Shown here: positions 53,627 through 62,431 of the stretch, one piece after another | How the letters are laid out: every line of letters starts with the position of its first letter | Numbering within the stretch: position 1 is the first letter of the stretch | Assembly: GCA_947478865.1 (NCBI GenBank) | Contig: CANJXF010000012.1 | Span: 1 to 64,000 of the forward strand | DNA: 64,000 nucleotides | Direction of reading: 5' to 3' | Source of the DNA: Verrucomicrobiales bacterium | GTDB lineage: Bacteria > Verrucomicrobiota > Verrucomicrobiia > Limisphaerales > CANJXF01 | Notes under the pieces: model-generated | Database searches by the model: none | Seen by the model: the letters and a program-made list of their open reading frames with translations, nothing else | Told to the model about the DNA's origin: nothing | Translations under genes and position numbers: made by a program

Positions 53627-54490
53627 ATGAAAATTATCACCGACGCTCGCTGCACGGAATATCGCAAGGCAGGACATCCTGAGCGACCGCAACGGATTTC
53701 CGGCGCGGTGACGAAATTAAAAACCCAGACCGATTTGAAAATCGATTGGCTGGAACCGCTGCCGGTTTCCGACGAGCAAATCTTGCGCGCACATTCCCGA
53801 GCCCATCTGGTCTCGCTGTCGGAACCGCACGATTTCGATCCGGACACCCCCGCGCATCCCGGAATCGCGGAGCACGCTCGGCGCTCGGCCGGTGCAGCCC
53901 TTCACGCGCTGCAGCTTTGTCGCGACGGCCAAATTACCTTCAGCCTGATGCGTCCACCGGGCCATCACGCCACCAAGAACCATCCGATGGGTTTCTGCTA
54001 TCTGAACAATATCGCCATTGCCGTCCTGGAGGCGCGCGCGAACGGATTTAAACGCGTCGCGGTGTTTGACTTCGATGTTCATCACGGCAACGGCACCGAG
54101 GATATTTTGCTGGATCGCGACGGCTGCGCCTTTTTTTCCGTCCACCAGTGGCCGGCCTATCCCGGCAGCGGACAAGATCATCGCGGCCAGAATTGTTTTA
54201 ACTATCCCGTCTCGCCAAACATGCCCGCCGAAGCGTATCGCGCCGCGTGCTCCATGGCCCTGGATGAATTAAAAAAATTCAGGCCCGACTTGATCGCCGT
54301 CTCCGCCGGATTCGATTCCTACAAAGGCGATTTTCTCTGCCAGGAAAACATGGAGGTTGAAGATTTCAATTGGCTCGGAAAATCCATTCGCGATCTGAAA
54401 ATACCCGCCTTCAGTCTGCTCGAGGGCGGCTACAGCAAGGCGCTGCCGGAATTGATTCTGTCCTACTTGAAGGGGCTGAATGGTTTGTAA
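53627..54490 (+). CDS. Histone deacetylase family (acetoin utilisation-type) hydrolase
   Basis: A 287-residue zinc amidohydrolase. Motifs are GHPERPQRISG near the start, RPPGHHAT (active-site His pair), GFCYLNNIAIAV, FDFDVHHGNGT (metal ligands Asp-His) and VSAGFDSYKGD. The C-terminal LLEGGYS completes the fold. These enzymes remove acetyl or similar acyl groups from lysine or polyamines. The substrate is unknown. ATG 53627 is chosen; a TTG two codons upstream is possible. Followed 40 bases later by ubiX. Confidence 0.92.
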   Translation: MKIITDARCTEYRKAGHPERPQRISGAVTKLKTQTDLKIDWLEPLPVSDEQILRAHSRAHLVSLSEPHDFDPDTPAHPGIAEHARRSAGAALHALQLCRDGQITFSLMRPPGHHATKNHPMGFCYLNNIAIAVLEARANGFKRVAVFDFDVHHGNGTEDILLDRDGCAFFSVHQWPAYPGSGQDHRGQNCFNYPVSPNMPAEAYRAACSMALDELKKFRPDLIAVSAGFDSYKGDFLCQENMEVEDFNWLGKSIRDLKIPAFSLLEGGYSKALPELILSYLKGLNGL

Positions 54491-54529
54491 ACTTGCCCGG
54501 ACCAGACCCGCTCGCCATAGTTTGCGCGC

Positions 54530-55087
54530 TTGAGAATTCTTGTTGCCATCACCGGAGCCAGCGGGTCGCTTTACGCCCAGCGTCTGCTCGACAATCTCGA
54601 TCCGCGTGAACACGAAATTCACGTCGTGATGAGCAATTACGCCCATCAAGTGATTGCGGAAGAATTGCCGGAAGGCTTGAAATTTCCTGAAGGCGTCAAG
54701 CCGCACGGACTCAAAAGCATGAACGCGCCGTTCGCCAGCGGATCCAATCCCCCGGACGCGATGGTCGTCATTCCCTGCACGATGGGAACGCTCGGAAGAA
54801 TCGCCCACGGTTTCAGCGAAGATGTTCTTTTGCGGGCGGCGGATGTGGTCTTGAAGGAAAAAAAGAAGCTGATTCTCGTTCCGCGCGAGACGCCGCTGAG
54901 CTTGATTCACGTGAGAAACTTTGAACTTCTCCTCCTTGCCGGCGCGACAATCATTCCGGCGAATCCAAGTTTTTACACGAATCCAAAAACGATCATCGAA
55001 GTGGTTGACACCGTGGTCGCCAGAGTTCTCGACCATCTCGGGGTGCCGCAGAAATTGGTTGCTCGCTGGGCGGAAGAAAACGACTGA
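54530..55087 (+). CDS. ubiX: Flavin prenyltransferase UbiX
   Basis: A 185-residue enzyme that prenylates FMN for UbiD-type decarboxylases. Landmarks are ITGASGSLYAQRLL, VVIPCTMGTLGRIAHG, RAADVVLKEKKKLILVPRETPL and TIIPANPSFY. The start is TTG at 54530 (family begins MRILVAITGASG). TGATG overlap with the prenyltransferase shows co-translation. In the futalosine pathway the same enzyme type supports the decarboxylation step; adjacency to mqnP and mqnE in this window supports that. Confidence 0.95.
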   Translation: MRILVAITGASGSLYAQRLLDNLDPREHEIHVVMSNYAHQVIAEELPEGLKFPEGVKPHGLKSMNAPFASGSNPPDAMVVIPCTMGTLGRIAHGFSEDVLLRAADVVLKEKKKLILVPRETPLSLIHVRNFELLLLAGATIIPANPSFYTNPKTIIEVVDTVVARVLDHLGVPQKLVARWAEEND

Positions 55088-55989
55088 TGTTTGCCACCCT
55101 TTCCAAGTGGGCTTCGTTCGTAAAACTGTCCCACACAGTTTTCGCGCTGCCGTTCGCGCTGGCGGCCATGATTGTCGCGGCCCGCGAGAATCGCGGGTGG
55201 CCGGGCTGGAAATCATTCCTGCTGATTCTCGCCGCCATGGTTTGCGCCCGGACGTGCGCCATGGCGTTCAACCGCATCGTGGACCGCAAGTTCGACGCGA
55301 AAAATCCCCGGACCAACCTGCGCCATCTGCCCACGGGAGCGATCTCTCTCGCCAGCGCCTGGGCGCTTTGCCTCCTGAGCGGTGCCGGATTAATCGCGGC
55401 CAGCTTCTTTCTCAATCCGATCTGCTTTTATCTTTCGCCGGTCGCACTGTTCGTCGTTTGTTTTTATTCCCTGACAAAACGATTTACCGATTTCACGCAC
55501 GTCTTTCTCGGAATCGCCCTGGCCCTGGCCCCGGTCGGCGCGTGGCTGGCGGTGAAAGGCGAAGTCGTCTTTTGGCCGATGCGAGAAAGCTTTCTCCTTC
55601 CGCTGCTCCTGGCCGTTGCGGTCGTGTTCTGGCTGGTCGGCTTCGATCTGATTTACGCGATTCAAGATTACGAATTCGACCGGGAAAACAGATTGCATTC
55701 GCTCGTCGTGCGCTGGGGCATCAACAACGCGTTGGCCGCAGCCTTTCTATCGCACATGGTCATGGTCGGCGTGCTGTTGGTCTTCGGTTTGCTGAGCGGA
55801 TTTCGCCTGGCCTACATGGTGGGAATTGTGATCATCACTTTTTCGTTCATCGTGGAACATTGGCTGGCGCGGCGCCGCAGTTTGAACTGGGTGCAAAACG
55901 CATTTTTCCGGCTCAATGCGCTCGTCAGCCTCGTGTTTCTCGCCGTGACCGCAACCGAGGTGGTGTTTCCCTTTTTCCGGATGAAATGA
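55087..55989 (+). CDS. mqnP: UbiA-family prenyltransferase, MqnP type
   Basis: A 300-residue membrane prenyltransferase with about eight helices. The first polyprenyl-diphosphate motif is FNRIVDRKFDAKNPRT plus RHLPTG, an N-x-x-x-D-x-x-x-D pattern with the NPRT string of the futalosine (MqnP) branch rather than UbiA's NDYADRKFD. The second motif is DLIYAIQDYEFDRENRLHS. It would attach the polyprenyl side chain to the naphthoquinone acid. It overlaps ubiX by one base; mqnE lies 4.5 kb downstream. Confidence 0.82.
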   Translation: MFATLSKWASFVKLSHTVFALPFALAAMIVAARENRGWPGWKSFLLILAAMVCARTCAMAFNRIVDRKFDAKNPRTNLRHLPTGAISLASAWALCLLSGAGLIAASFFLNPICFYLSPVALFVVCFYSLTKRFTDFTHVFLGIALALAPVGAWLAVKGEVVFWPMRESFLLPLLLAVAVVFWLVGFDLIYAIQDYEFDRENRLHSLVVRWGINNALAAAFLSHMVMVGVLLVFGLLSGFRLAYMVGIVIITFSFIVEHWLARRRSLNWVQNAFFRLNALVSLVFLAVTATEVVFPFFRMK

Positions 55990-56076
55990 GTTAGCTCTTT
56001 TCCTCGACAAATCGGCCGCACGCCGTCAAACCATCAGCAGCCAATCCAATTTTCCATTTACCCGGGAGTCATCATT

Positions 56077-58308
56077 ATGACGAAATTTATTATCTCAAGT
56101 GTCTTGATTGCCACGCTGGCGTTCGGTGGAGGTTACTTCGTCGCGCATCAGGGCGCGGCGTCGAACCGCAGCACGCCTTCAGTTCAAAACGTCTCAGCCG
56201 ATACCGAACCGCTCTCGAACAGCCCGGCGATTCGTCAAAAAAAACCCACCAAGGACACAACCGCAAAACCAGCGGTTTCCGGCCGGCCCAGCCTTGATGA
56301 AATCGAAGCGCGAATCCGCGAGATGAGCGCCGGAGGGATGAATTACGGCAATCGCCGCCGCTACACCGAGTGGCAGAAGTTCATTGATTCCATTGATCCC
56401 GCCGACCTGCCGCAGGCGCTGGCGATCCTGGAAAATTCCGGCTCTAAAAACACCCGAGACAATCTGCGCGGAATGCTTTTGAGCAAATGGACCGAGACAG
56501 ATTTGCACGCGGCCATGGCTTACGCGAATGCGCTGCCGAACCGGCAGTCCCGCGAGAACGCCATTTCTCAAGTCGTGCAGAGCTGGGCCGAAACGGATTC
56601 GGCGGCCGCGACCAAATGGGCGCAACAACTTGCGCCCGGCCAACTCCGCACGCGCGTGTTGAGTTCCGCAATCAATTCGATGGCGAGCAAAGATCCCGAA
56701 GCAGCCTTCGAGTTGATGAAAACTCAGGGGACGAGCGACCATTATGGCGGCGGAATGTATCAAATCTTTAGCGCGTGGGCGGAAAAGGATCCCGCCGGCG
56801 CCGCAGCCAAAGCAGCCGAACTTTCCGGCCAGCAACGTTCGCAAGCCTTTCAATCCATCGCCTCGAATTGGGCCGGAAAAGATCCGCAGGCGGCGATTAC
56901 CTGGGCGAACACATTGCCCAACGGCAATGACAAGCGGAACGTCATCAGCTCGATCGTTTCACAATGGTCAGGCAGCGATGTGAACGGCGCGGCAGCCTGG
57001 GTGCAGCAGTTGCCCGAGGGCCAAACAAAGCAGCAGGCCATGAGCAGCCTGGGAAGCCAATGGGCGCAAAGTGATCCGAAGTCCGCGATGGATTTCGCGC
57101 AAACGCTTGCTCCGGGCAGCGCGAAAAACAGCTTGGTGGGCACCATCATCGGCCAATGGGCGCAGCAAGACGCCGCGACCGCGATGAAATTTGTCGATAC
57201 CCTGCCCGCCGGAGCGGAGCGCAACCGGGTTTTGCAGAATATCGTGAGCCAGCTCTCCTATCAGGACCCAAAAACCGCCGAGGCTTTTGTGAATGCAATG
57301 CCGCCGGGGAATGCCCAGATGCAAGCCATCAGCCAGCTCGCCAATGGCCTGGCGAATAAAGATCCGAAGGCCGCGATGGAATGGATTCAGACTCTTCCCG
57401 AGGGCAGTGCGAAGCGAAACGCGATGCAAAACATCTCGTGGCAACTCGCGCGCGAGGATCCAAAAGCCGCCGCGGATTTCGCGAGCACCATGACGGCCGG
57501 TCGCGAGCGCGACAACTTCATCAGCAGCATCGCCAGCCAGTGGGGGCAATCGGATTTGAACAGCGCCGTCGCATGGGCATCGCAATTGCCCGAAGGTCGC
57601 TCCAAGCAAAACGCATTACAAAATCTCGGCCCGCAATGGGCGCAAACCGACCCGGACGGCGCGCTCGCCTACGGCCAATCACTCACGCCGGGCAGCGCGC
57701 AAAACAGCTTTCTCAGCAGCATCGCCAACGCCCTCGGCTCGAGTGATCCCGACAAAGCCATGCTCTGGGCGAACAAGTTTCCCGATGGCAAGGCGCATGA
57801 TTCATTTATCTCGGGAATCGCTTCAGGCATCGCCCAGAATTCCCCGAGCAGTGCGGCCGATTTCATTTCCAAACTGCCGCCGGGCGATTCGCAAAACAGA
57901 GCGATCTCTTCGGTCGCATCGACATGGGCCTCCTCGGATCCAGAAGCCGCCGCCACCTGGGTTAACTCGATTCCATCCGGCCAAGCCCGCGACAGCGCCG
58001 TGAATACCGTCCTTTCCCAATGGGCCAACAACGACCCCACCGCCGCCGGCAAATGGCTCGCCACATTTCCCGCCGGCGCATCGCAGGAGCAGGCCGTTCA
58101 TCAATACGTCAATTCCATCTCCTGGCAGTATCCTCAACTCGCTGCGCCCTGGGTGGATTCGATCAAAGAACCGAACCAGCGCAATTCAATGAGCGAAAAT
58201 ATTGCCCGCCAATGGCTTGAATCCGATCCTGCTGCCGCCAAACAATGGATCGCGCAGAGCAGCCTCCCGGAAGACCGGAAAAAGCGTTTACTGAAAGCCG
58301 ACCAATAG
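56077..58308 (+). CDS. Membrane-anchored protein with 19 tandem 32-residue repeats
   Basis: A 743-residue protein. An N-terminal membrane segment (about residues 4-22) and a polar linker (about 30-134) precede 19 near-perfect tandem repeats to the C-terminus (31 or 32 residues each, 96 bases). Each has the pattern W-(A/G)-x-x-D-P-x-x-A-A-x-x-W-(A/V)-x-x-L-P-x-G, followed by about 12 residues of amphipathic helix. Examples are WAQSDPKSAMDFAQTLAPG and WASSDPEAAATWVNSIPSG. Two helices per repeat predict an alpha-solenoid. It is likely periplasmic or surface-exposed scaffold. No named function is known to me. Starts at ATG 56077 with GGGAG upstream. Confidence 0.82.
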   Translation: MTKFIISSVLIATLAFGGGYFVAHQGAASNRSTPSVQNVSADTEPLSNSPAIRQKKPTKDTTAKPAVSGRPSLDEIEARIREMSAGGMNYGNRRRYTEWQKFIDSIDPADLPQALAILENSGSKNTRDNLRGMLLSKWTETDLHAAMAYANALPNRQSRENAISQVVQSWAETDSAAATKWAQQLAPGQLRTRVLSSAINSMASKDPEAAFELMKTQGTSDHYGGGMYQIFSAWAEKDPAGAAAKAAELSGQQRSQAFQSIASNWAGKDPQAAITWANTLPNGNDKRNVISSIVSQWSGSDVNGAAAWVQQLPEGQTKQQAMSSLGSQWAQSDPKSAMDFAQTLAPGSAKNSLVGTIIGQWAQQDAATAMKFVDTLPAGAERNRVLQNIVSQLSYQDPKTAEAFVNAMPPGNAQMQAISQLANGLANKDPKAAMEWIQTLPEGSAKRNAMQNISWQLAREDPKAAADFASTMTAGRERDNFISSIASQWGQSDLNSAVAWASQLPEGRSKQNALQNLGPQWAQTDPDGALAYGQSLTPGSAQNSFLSSIANALGSSDPDKAMLWANKFPDGKAHDSFISGIASGIAQNSPSSAADFISKLPPGDSQNRAISSVASTWASSDPEAAATWVNSIPSGQARDSAVNTVLSQWANNDPTAAGKWLATFPAGASQEQAVHQYVNSISWQYPQLAAPWVDSIKEPNQRNSMSENIARQWLESDPAAAKQWIAQSSLPEDRKKRLLKADQ

Positions 58309-58455
58309 AACCGAAGCGAACCCCGGCAACCTGTCGCATTTTCTACGAACGACAAATTGGCCGGGCATTCTGCCGCAACACCGCCGCGAGATCTTTTTGA
58401 AAAAACTTCACCGCCGCCCGTAACATCTTTGCAGATTTGCTTCTGAGGTAAGTGT

Positions 58456-60132
58456 ATGAATGACGCCGAAGCGAATCCGACGATGCCCGAACTCAATCAA
58501 TGCCCGCAATGCGGCACGGCCCTGAAAAGCGCGGCACTCGGCGGCCTTTGTCCGGCGTGCCTCCTCCAGCAGGGCGCCGCGGCGGACACCGTCACCGATG
58601 CGAAACAAACCCCGTTCCATCCACCGCCGGTGACGGAACTCGCCGCGCTCTTTCCGCAGCTCGAAATTCTCGAGCTGGTTGGCAAAGGAGGCATGGGCGC
58701 GGTTTACAAGGCGCGCCAGAAACAACTGGATCGAATTGTTGCCCTGAAAATTCTTCCGCCCGGCATCGGCGACGACCCCGCATTCGCCGAGCGTTTTACC
58801 CGCGAAGCCAAAGCCTTGGCGAAACTCAATCACCCCAACATCGTCACGCTTTTCGAGTTTGGCAGGGCCGAGCTGCCGCTTGGCCAGGACACACAGCAGG
58901 GCGTCCCCGCCAGCCAGCTTTACTTCTTCCTCATGGAATTTGTGGACGGCGTCAATTTGCGACAACTGTTGCAAACCAGCCGCATCTCCGCCCGCGAAGC
59001 CCTCGCCATCGTTCCGCAAATCTGCGACGCGCTGCAATTCGCCCACGATCACGGCATCGTCCATCGCGACATCAAACCGGAGAATATTTTGATGGACCGG
59101 CGTGGCCGAGTGAAGGTGGCCGATTTCGGGCTGGCGAAGATTGTCGGCAACGACGGCAGGGCGGACCTGCCGGTCAGCCGGGAAGAAGGGGCGGCGCAGC
59201 AGCACCCCCCTACCAGCGAATTGACTGACGCGGGCAAGGTGATGGGCACGCCGAACTACATGGCCCCGGAACAATTCTCGCATCCCGCTGACGTGGATCA
59301 TCGCGCCGATATTTACGCGCTGGGCGTGGTCTTCTACCAAATGCTCACCGGCGAACTGCCCGGCAAACGCCTCGAACCGCCATCGAGCAAGGTTCAAATC
59401 GACGTGCGCCTCGACGAAGTCGTTCTGCGCGCGTTGGAAAAGAAGCCCGAACTCCGCTTCCAGCAAGTCAGCGAAGTGAAGACCTGCGTCGAGACGATTG
59501 CGGGAAAGCCCGATCTGCGTAGCAGCCGGCGTCAGGAGGCTCAAACTGAAGAAATAGAGATCAAAAACCGGAGGCCAGGGACCGGAGATCAACCGCAGAG
59601 CCTAGCGCTCCTCCCTGTGGCGAAATGGGTGGCGGTTTCGCTGGCGGTATTGCTCTTTGCTTGGTTCGTTGCAGGAGCTTACTTCTCCTTCACCCGAAAA
59701 CACTACTCTGCCACCGCCGTCATCGGGCTAGTCAAGCAGCCTGTCAAGGTCACCGCGCCGACCCGGGTTTTTGACGGGGACATTCAATCACTCGTCAAAT
59801 CGCCGCTCGTTCTGGACGTGGTTGTATCAAACCTGAATCTCTCCGCTGTTTATGCCAGGAACATCAAACAACCCAAGTTATCACCAAGCGAAGCACGCCA
59901 ACACCTGGCAAGCCGAGTATTGGTTAGTCAGATTCCCCGAACCACCAGCTATTCTGTAACGGCGGTTGGCGATTCGCCGGAGGAAGCGACGTCCGTCGCG
60001 GGGGCGGTGGCGGAACGATTGGTTTCGGTAACGCGCGACGAGATTCGGTTGCCTGACAATCGCGCGATCGAAGTCAGCGATCAGGTCGCGCTGACCGGTT
60101 GGCTCTTATTCCCGACCTTCGTCATGTCATAA
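58456..60132 (+). CDS. Ser/Thr protein kinase with zinc ribbon and Wzz-like exterior segment (3' truncated)
   Basis: A 558-residue protein. A zinc ribbon (C16-P-Q-C and C32-P-A-C35) precedes a kinase domain (about 72-350) with glycine loop GKGGMGAVY, Lys98, HRDIKPEN (205 catalytic Asp), DFG (223-225) and GTPNYMAPEQ. A membrane helix (391-411) leads to an exterior region with FTRKHYSATAVIGLV that resembles the N- and middle part of Wzz chain-length regulators. The natural end is missing: after AIEVSDQVAL the frame reads out into the opposite strand's DUF1338 gene and stops at 60132. So the C-terminus is probably lost by a joint near 60085-60100. GAGG ribosome site precedes ATG 58456. Confidence 0.85.
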   Translation: MNDAEANPTMPELNQCPQCGTALKSAALGGLCPACLLQQGAAADTVTDAKQTPFHPPPVTELAALFPQLEILELVGKGGMGAVYKARQKQLDRIVALKILPPGIGDDPAFAERFTREAKALAKLNHPNIVTLFEFGRAELPLGQDTQQGVPASQLYFFLMEFVDGVNLRQLLQTSRISAREALAIVPQICDALQFAHDHGIVHRDIKPENILMDRRGRVKVADFGLAKIVGNDGRADLPVSREEGAAQQHPPTSELTDAGKVMGTPNYMAPEQFSHPADVDHRADIYALGVVFYQMLTGELPGKRLEPPSSKVQIDVRLDEVVLRALEKKPELRFQQVSEVKTCVETIAGKPDLRSSRRQEAQTEEIEIKNRRPGTGDQPQSLALLPVAKWVAVSLAVLLFAWFVAGAYFSFTRKHYSATAVIGLVKQPVKVTAPTRVFDGDIQSLVKSPLVLDVVVSNLNLSAVYARNIKQPKLSPSEARQHLASRVLVSQIPRTTSYSVTAVGDSPEEATSVAGAVAERLVSVTRDEIRLPDNRAIEVSDQVALTGWLLFPTFVMS

Positions 60133-60425
60133 AAGTTGTGCGGCTCCATTCCAAACGCCGCGAAGAAACCGGCAATCCATCGATATTCCTCCGGCTTGCC
60201 AATGCGAATCGCGCCATGCCGTTCGCCGCTGGTTTTGTCGAGCTGCGCCTCCGATAGATTGAACCCGGCATACATTTGCGACAGCAGCGCGCAAACGACC
60301 TTGTTGCATTCCTTGTTCACCAGCAGCGACTTGCCGTAGAGCGGAACTTCCTGGCCGAACAGGCGGGATAATTCGGAAAACAACCGGCGCTGCATTTCGA
60401 TCTTGTTGGCGAAAGGCGTGTTCAT
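60081..60425 (-). pseudogene. 5' part of a DUF1338 (2-oxoadipate dioxygenase/decarboxylase-like) gene
   Basis: A 114-residue N-terminal piece. It contains GERHGAIRIGKPEEYRW, AAFGMEPHNFYDMTKVG and KSQPVSAT, matching the first metal-binding region of DUF1338/HglS-type enzymes, in which the downstream AFRP strand and the rest of about 350 further residues would follow. The frame stops at 60081 where the kinase gene's truncated end lies. The enzyme is a non-heme iron protein in lysine or amino-acid degradation in other bacteria. Here it is inactive by truncation. Confidence 0.75.
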
Positions 60426-60522
60426 AATTCGCTGCTAAACGATGGCATCGTTTTATATTGCGAACAAGCGAAGCAAAACTCGCCTTTTGCCAGCAGCGTT
60501 CCTCTGTTATTCATAAGAAGGA

Positions 60523-61695
60523 ATGAATTTCCTCATCCAACGCAGCGACCTCCGCGACCTCTACGAAAAAGTGGCGGCGAACCAACGCATCTCCGACGCC
60601 GACGCGCTCCGCCTTTTTGAAACGCGCGATTTGAACGCGCTCGGCGCCATCGCCGACCTTGTTTGCCAGCGAAAAAATGCGAATCGCGCCAGCTACATCA
60701 TCAATCGTTACATCAACTACTCGAACTACTGCATCCTGAGCTGCCAGTTTTGCGCATTCTCGAAGAAGAAGCGCGACGCGGATGGCTTTCAATTCACCGT
60801 TGAGGAAATTGTGCAGAAGGCCCGGGAGGCGTTGGCGCTTGGCATCACGGAATTGCACATCGTAGGCGGGCTGCACCCGTCGCTGCCATTTAGTTATTAC
60901 ACCGACATGTTGCGCGCGTTGAAGAATCTCGATGCTCGCCTACAGCTCAAATGTTTTACCGCGATTGAAATTCTGCACCTCGCATGGATGGCAAAAAAGT
61001 CGGTGCGCGAAACGTTGGTTGAATTGAAAGAGGCCGGCTTGGAATCGCTCACCGGCGGCGGCGCGGAAATTTTTCGCAAAGAAATCCGCTCGCAAATCGC
61101 CAAGGGCAAGGAATCCGCCGAAGAATATCTCGACGTGCATCGCACCTGGCATCAACTCGGCGGACGCAGCACCTGCACGATGCTTTTCGGCCACGTCGAA
61201 TCGCTCGCCGACCGCGTGAATCATTTGAGTTACCTGCGCAATCTCCAGGACGAAACGCGCGGCTTCGTCGGCTTCGTGCCGTTGCCGTATCAGCCCGAGA
61301 ACAACCGCATCGCCGTGGAAAATCCGCCGACCGGTTTCGATTCGCTTCGCACCATTGCGGTGAGCCGGATTTATTTGGACAACTTCGATCACATCACCGC
61401 GTATTGGGTTGGGCTGGGATTGAAACTCGCGCAAGTCGCCTTGAGCTACGGCGCGGACGACATCCACGGCACGATCATCGAAGAAAACATTTTTCGCATG
61501 GCCGGAACCAAAGCGCCGCAACTCCAAACCGAAACCGAAATGGTCAAAGCTATCCGCGAAGCGGGCCGCACACCGGTGCAACGAAATACTTTTTACGAAC
61601 CGATTAAAGTTTGGGAGTCTTTGCAGACGGCCACAGAAGCTGAATCGCCAACGAGTAAATCCAAGATATTGGAAGATAATTTGGCGACGGCGTAA
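60523..61695 (+). CDS. mqnE: Aminodeoxyfutalosine synthase MqnE
   Basis: A 390-residue radical-SAM enzyme of menaquinone synthesis by the futalosine route. It has the radical-SAM cluster C70-I-L-S-C74-Q-F-C77 followed by AFSKK, and ELHIVGGLHPSLPFSYY. Characteristic FTAIEI, GGGAEIF and TSTMLFGH-like (RSTCTMLFGHVES) segments follow, as does the C-terminal DDIHGTIIEENIF. The starting ATG 60523 is preceded by AAGAAGG. It is unlinked by operon to ubiX-mqnP but in the same neighbourhood. Confidence 0.93.
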   Translation: MNFLIQRSDLRDLYEKVAANQRISDADALRLFETRDLNALGAIADLVCQRKNANRASYIINRYINYSNYCILSCQFCAFSKKKRDADGFQFTVEEIVQKAREALALGITELHIVGGLHPSLPFSYYTDMLRALKNLDARLQLKCFTAIEILHLAWMAKKSVRETLVELKEAGLESLTGGGAEIFRKEIRSQIAKGKESAEEYLDVHRTWHQLGGRSTCTMLFGHVESLADRVNHLSYLRNLQDETRGFVGFVPLPYQPENNRIAVENPPTGFDSLRTIAVSRIYLDNFDHITAYWVGLGLKLAQVALSYGADDIHGTIIEENIFRMAGTKAPQLQTETEMVKAIREAGRTPVQRNTFYEPIKVWESLQTATEAESPTSKSKILEDNLATA

Positions 61696-61744
61696 AAACT
61701 CAATCTAACCTCTCGGTTGACAATGGTAACATATAAGGCACTAT

Positions 61745-62077
61745 ATGGACGGGCCGTTTGAAATCCGCGAATATTCCGAAACCGGACGGTCGCCATTCGC
61801 AGAATGGTTTGACGATCTTGATCCAGTAACGGCAGCGCGGGTGGATCGTTACATCCGCCGCTTGGAATCCGGCAATTTCGGTACAGCCAAAGTGTTGCGC
61901 GAGGGCGTGTCGGAATTGCGGTTGGATTTTGGACCGGGCTACCGCGTGTATTTCGGGCGCGACGGAAAAACGCTCATTATTCTGCTGGGCGGCGGGAGCA
62001 AACGACGGCAGGCCTTAGACATCGCAACAGCGATTGCGCGCTGGCAGCGATACCGGCAAGCGAAGAAAGAAAAATGA
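61745..62077 (+). CDS. HigB/RelE-type toxin (phage Gp49-like)
   Basis: A 110-residue basic protein with EYSETGRSPFAEWFDDL, RLESGNFG, LREGVSELRLDFGPGYRVYF and a GGGSKRRQALDIATA end, matching the phage-derived Gp49/HigB toxin family. Members are mRNA interferases acting at the ribosome. The following gene encodes a helix-turn-helix partner. Begins with an ATG at 61745; typical length. Confidence 0.87.
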   Translation: MDGPFEIREYSETGRSPFAEWFDDLDPVTAARVDRYIRRLESGNFGTAKVLREGVSELRLDFGPGYRVYFGRDGKTLIILLGGGSKRRQALDIATAIARWQRYRQAKKEK

Positions 62078-62078
62078 T

Positions 62079-62402
62079 ATGGCTTTGACCTGCGAATATA
62101 AAAAGACAGTTGTGGCCCGCATCCAGCGGGACAAAAAATTTGCGCGCGCGCTTTATGCCGAGGCAATGAACGCTATGCTTGAAGGCGAAACGGAAGAAGG
62201 GCTTTCCATGCTCCGCGATCTCGTCCATGCCGAAATCTCATTCAAGGAACTGGCGCAACAGACCGGCTTGGGCGAAAAAGCGTTGCATCGGATGTTGAGC
62301 CGCCGCGGCAATCCCACCACCCGCAATCTCTTCGCCGTGACAAAAGCGATTTGTGAATGTCTCTCCATCAAGCCACATGTGGCAGTGGGAGCGCATTCGT
62401 GA
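62079..62402 (+). CDS. HigA-like helix-turn-helix antitoxin
   Basis: A 107-residue protein with SFKELAQQTGLGEKALHRML, a lambda-repressor-like helix-turn-helix near residues 58-80, and a C-terminal NLFAVTKAICECLSIKP. It starts one base after the toxin stop, so the pair is a HigBA-type toxin-antitoxin operon (toxin first). The antitoxin would neutralise the toxin and repress the operon. The ATG at 62079 is chosen; an earlier in-frame codon at 62034 lies within the toxin. Confidence 0.83.
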   Translation: MALTCEYKKTVVARIQRDKKFARALYAEAMNAMLEGETEEGLSMLRDLVHAEISFKELAQQTGLGEKALHRMLSRRGNPTTRNLFAVTKAICECLSIKPHVAVGAHS

Positions 62403-62431
62403 AAGACGACATGACAACGGCGTGAAATTGC

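Noticed and set aside
54921-55994. 357-codon frame overlapping ubiX and mqnP
   Set aside because: Highly basic, out of frame with two confidently identified enzymes.
56480-58308. CRISPR array or DNA satellite in the repeat protein
   Set aside because: The repetition is at protein level with varied codons inside one open frame; no identical repeats with spacers.
58408-59592. 394-codon minus-strand frame opposite the Ser/Thr kinase
   Set aside because: Translation is a reverse shadow of the kinase; no signal, domain or ribosome-binding site, while kinase motifs are complete on the plus strand.
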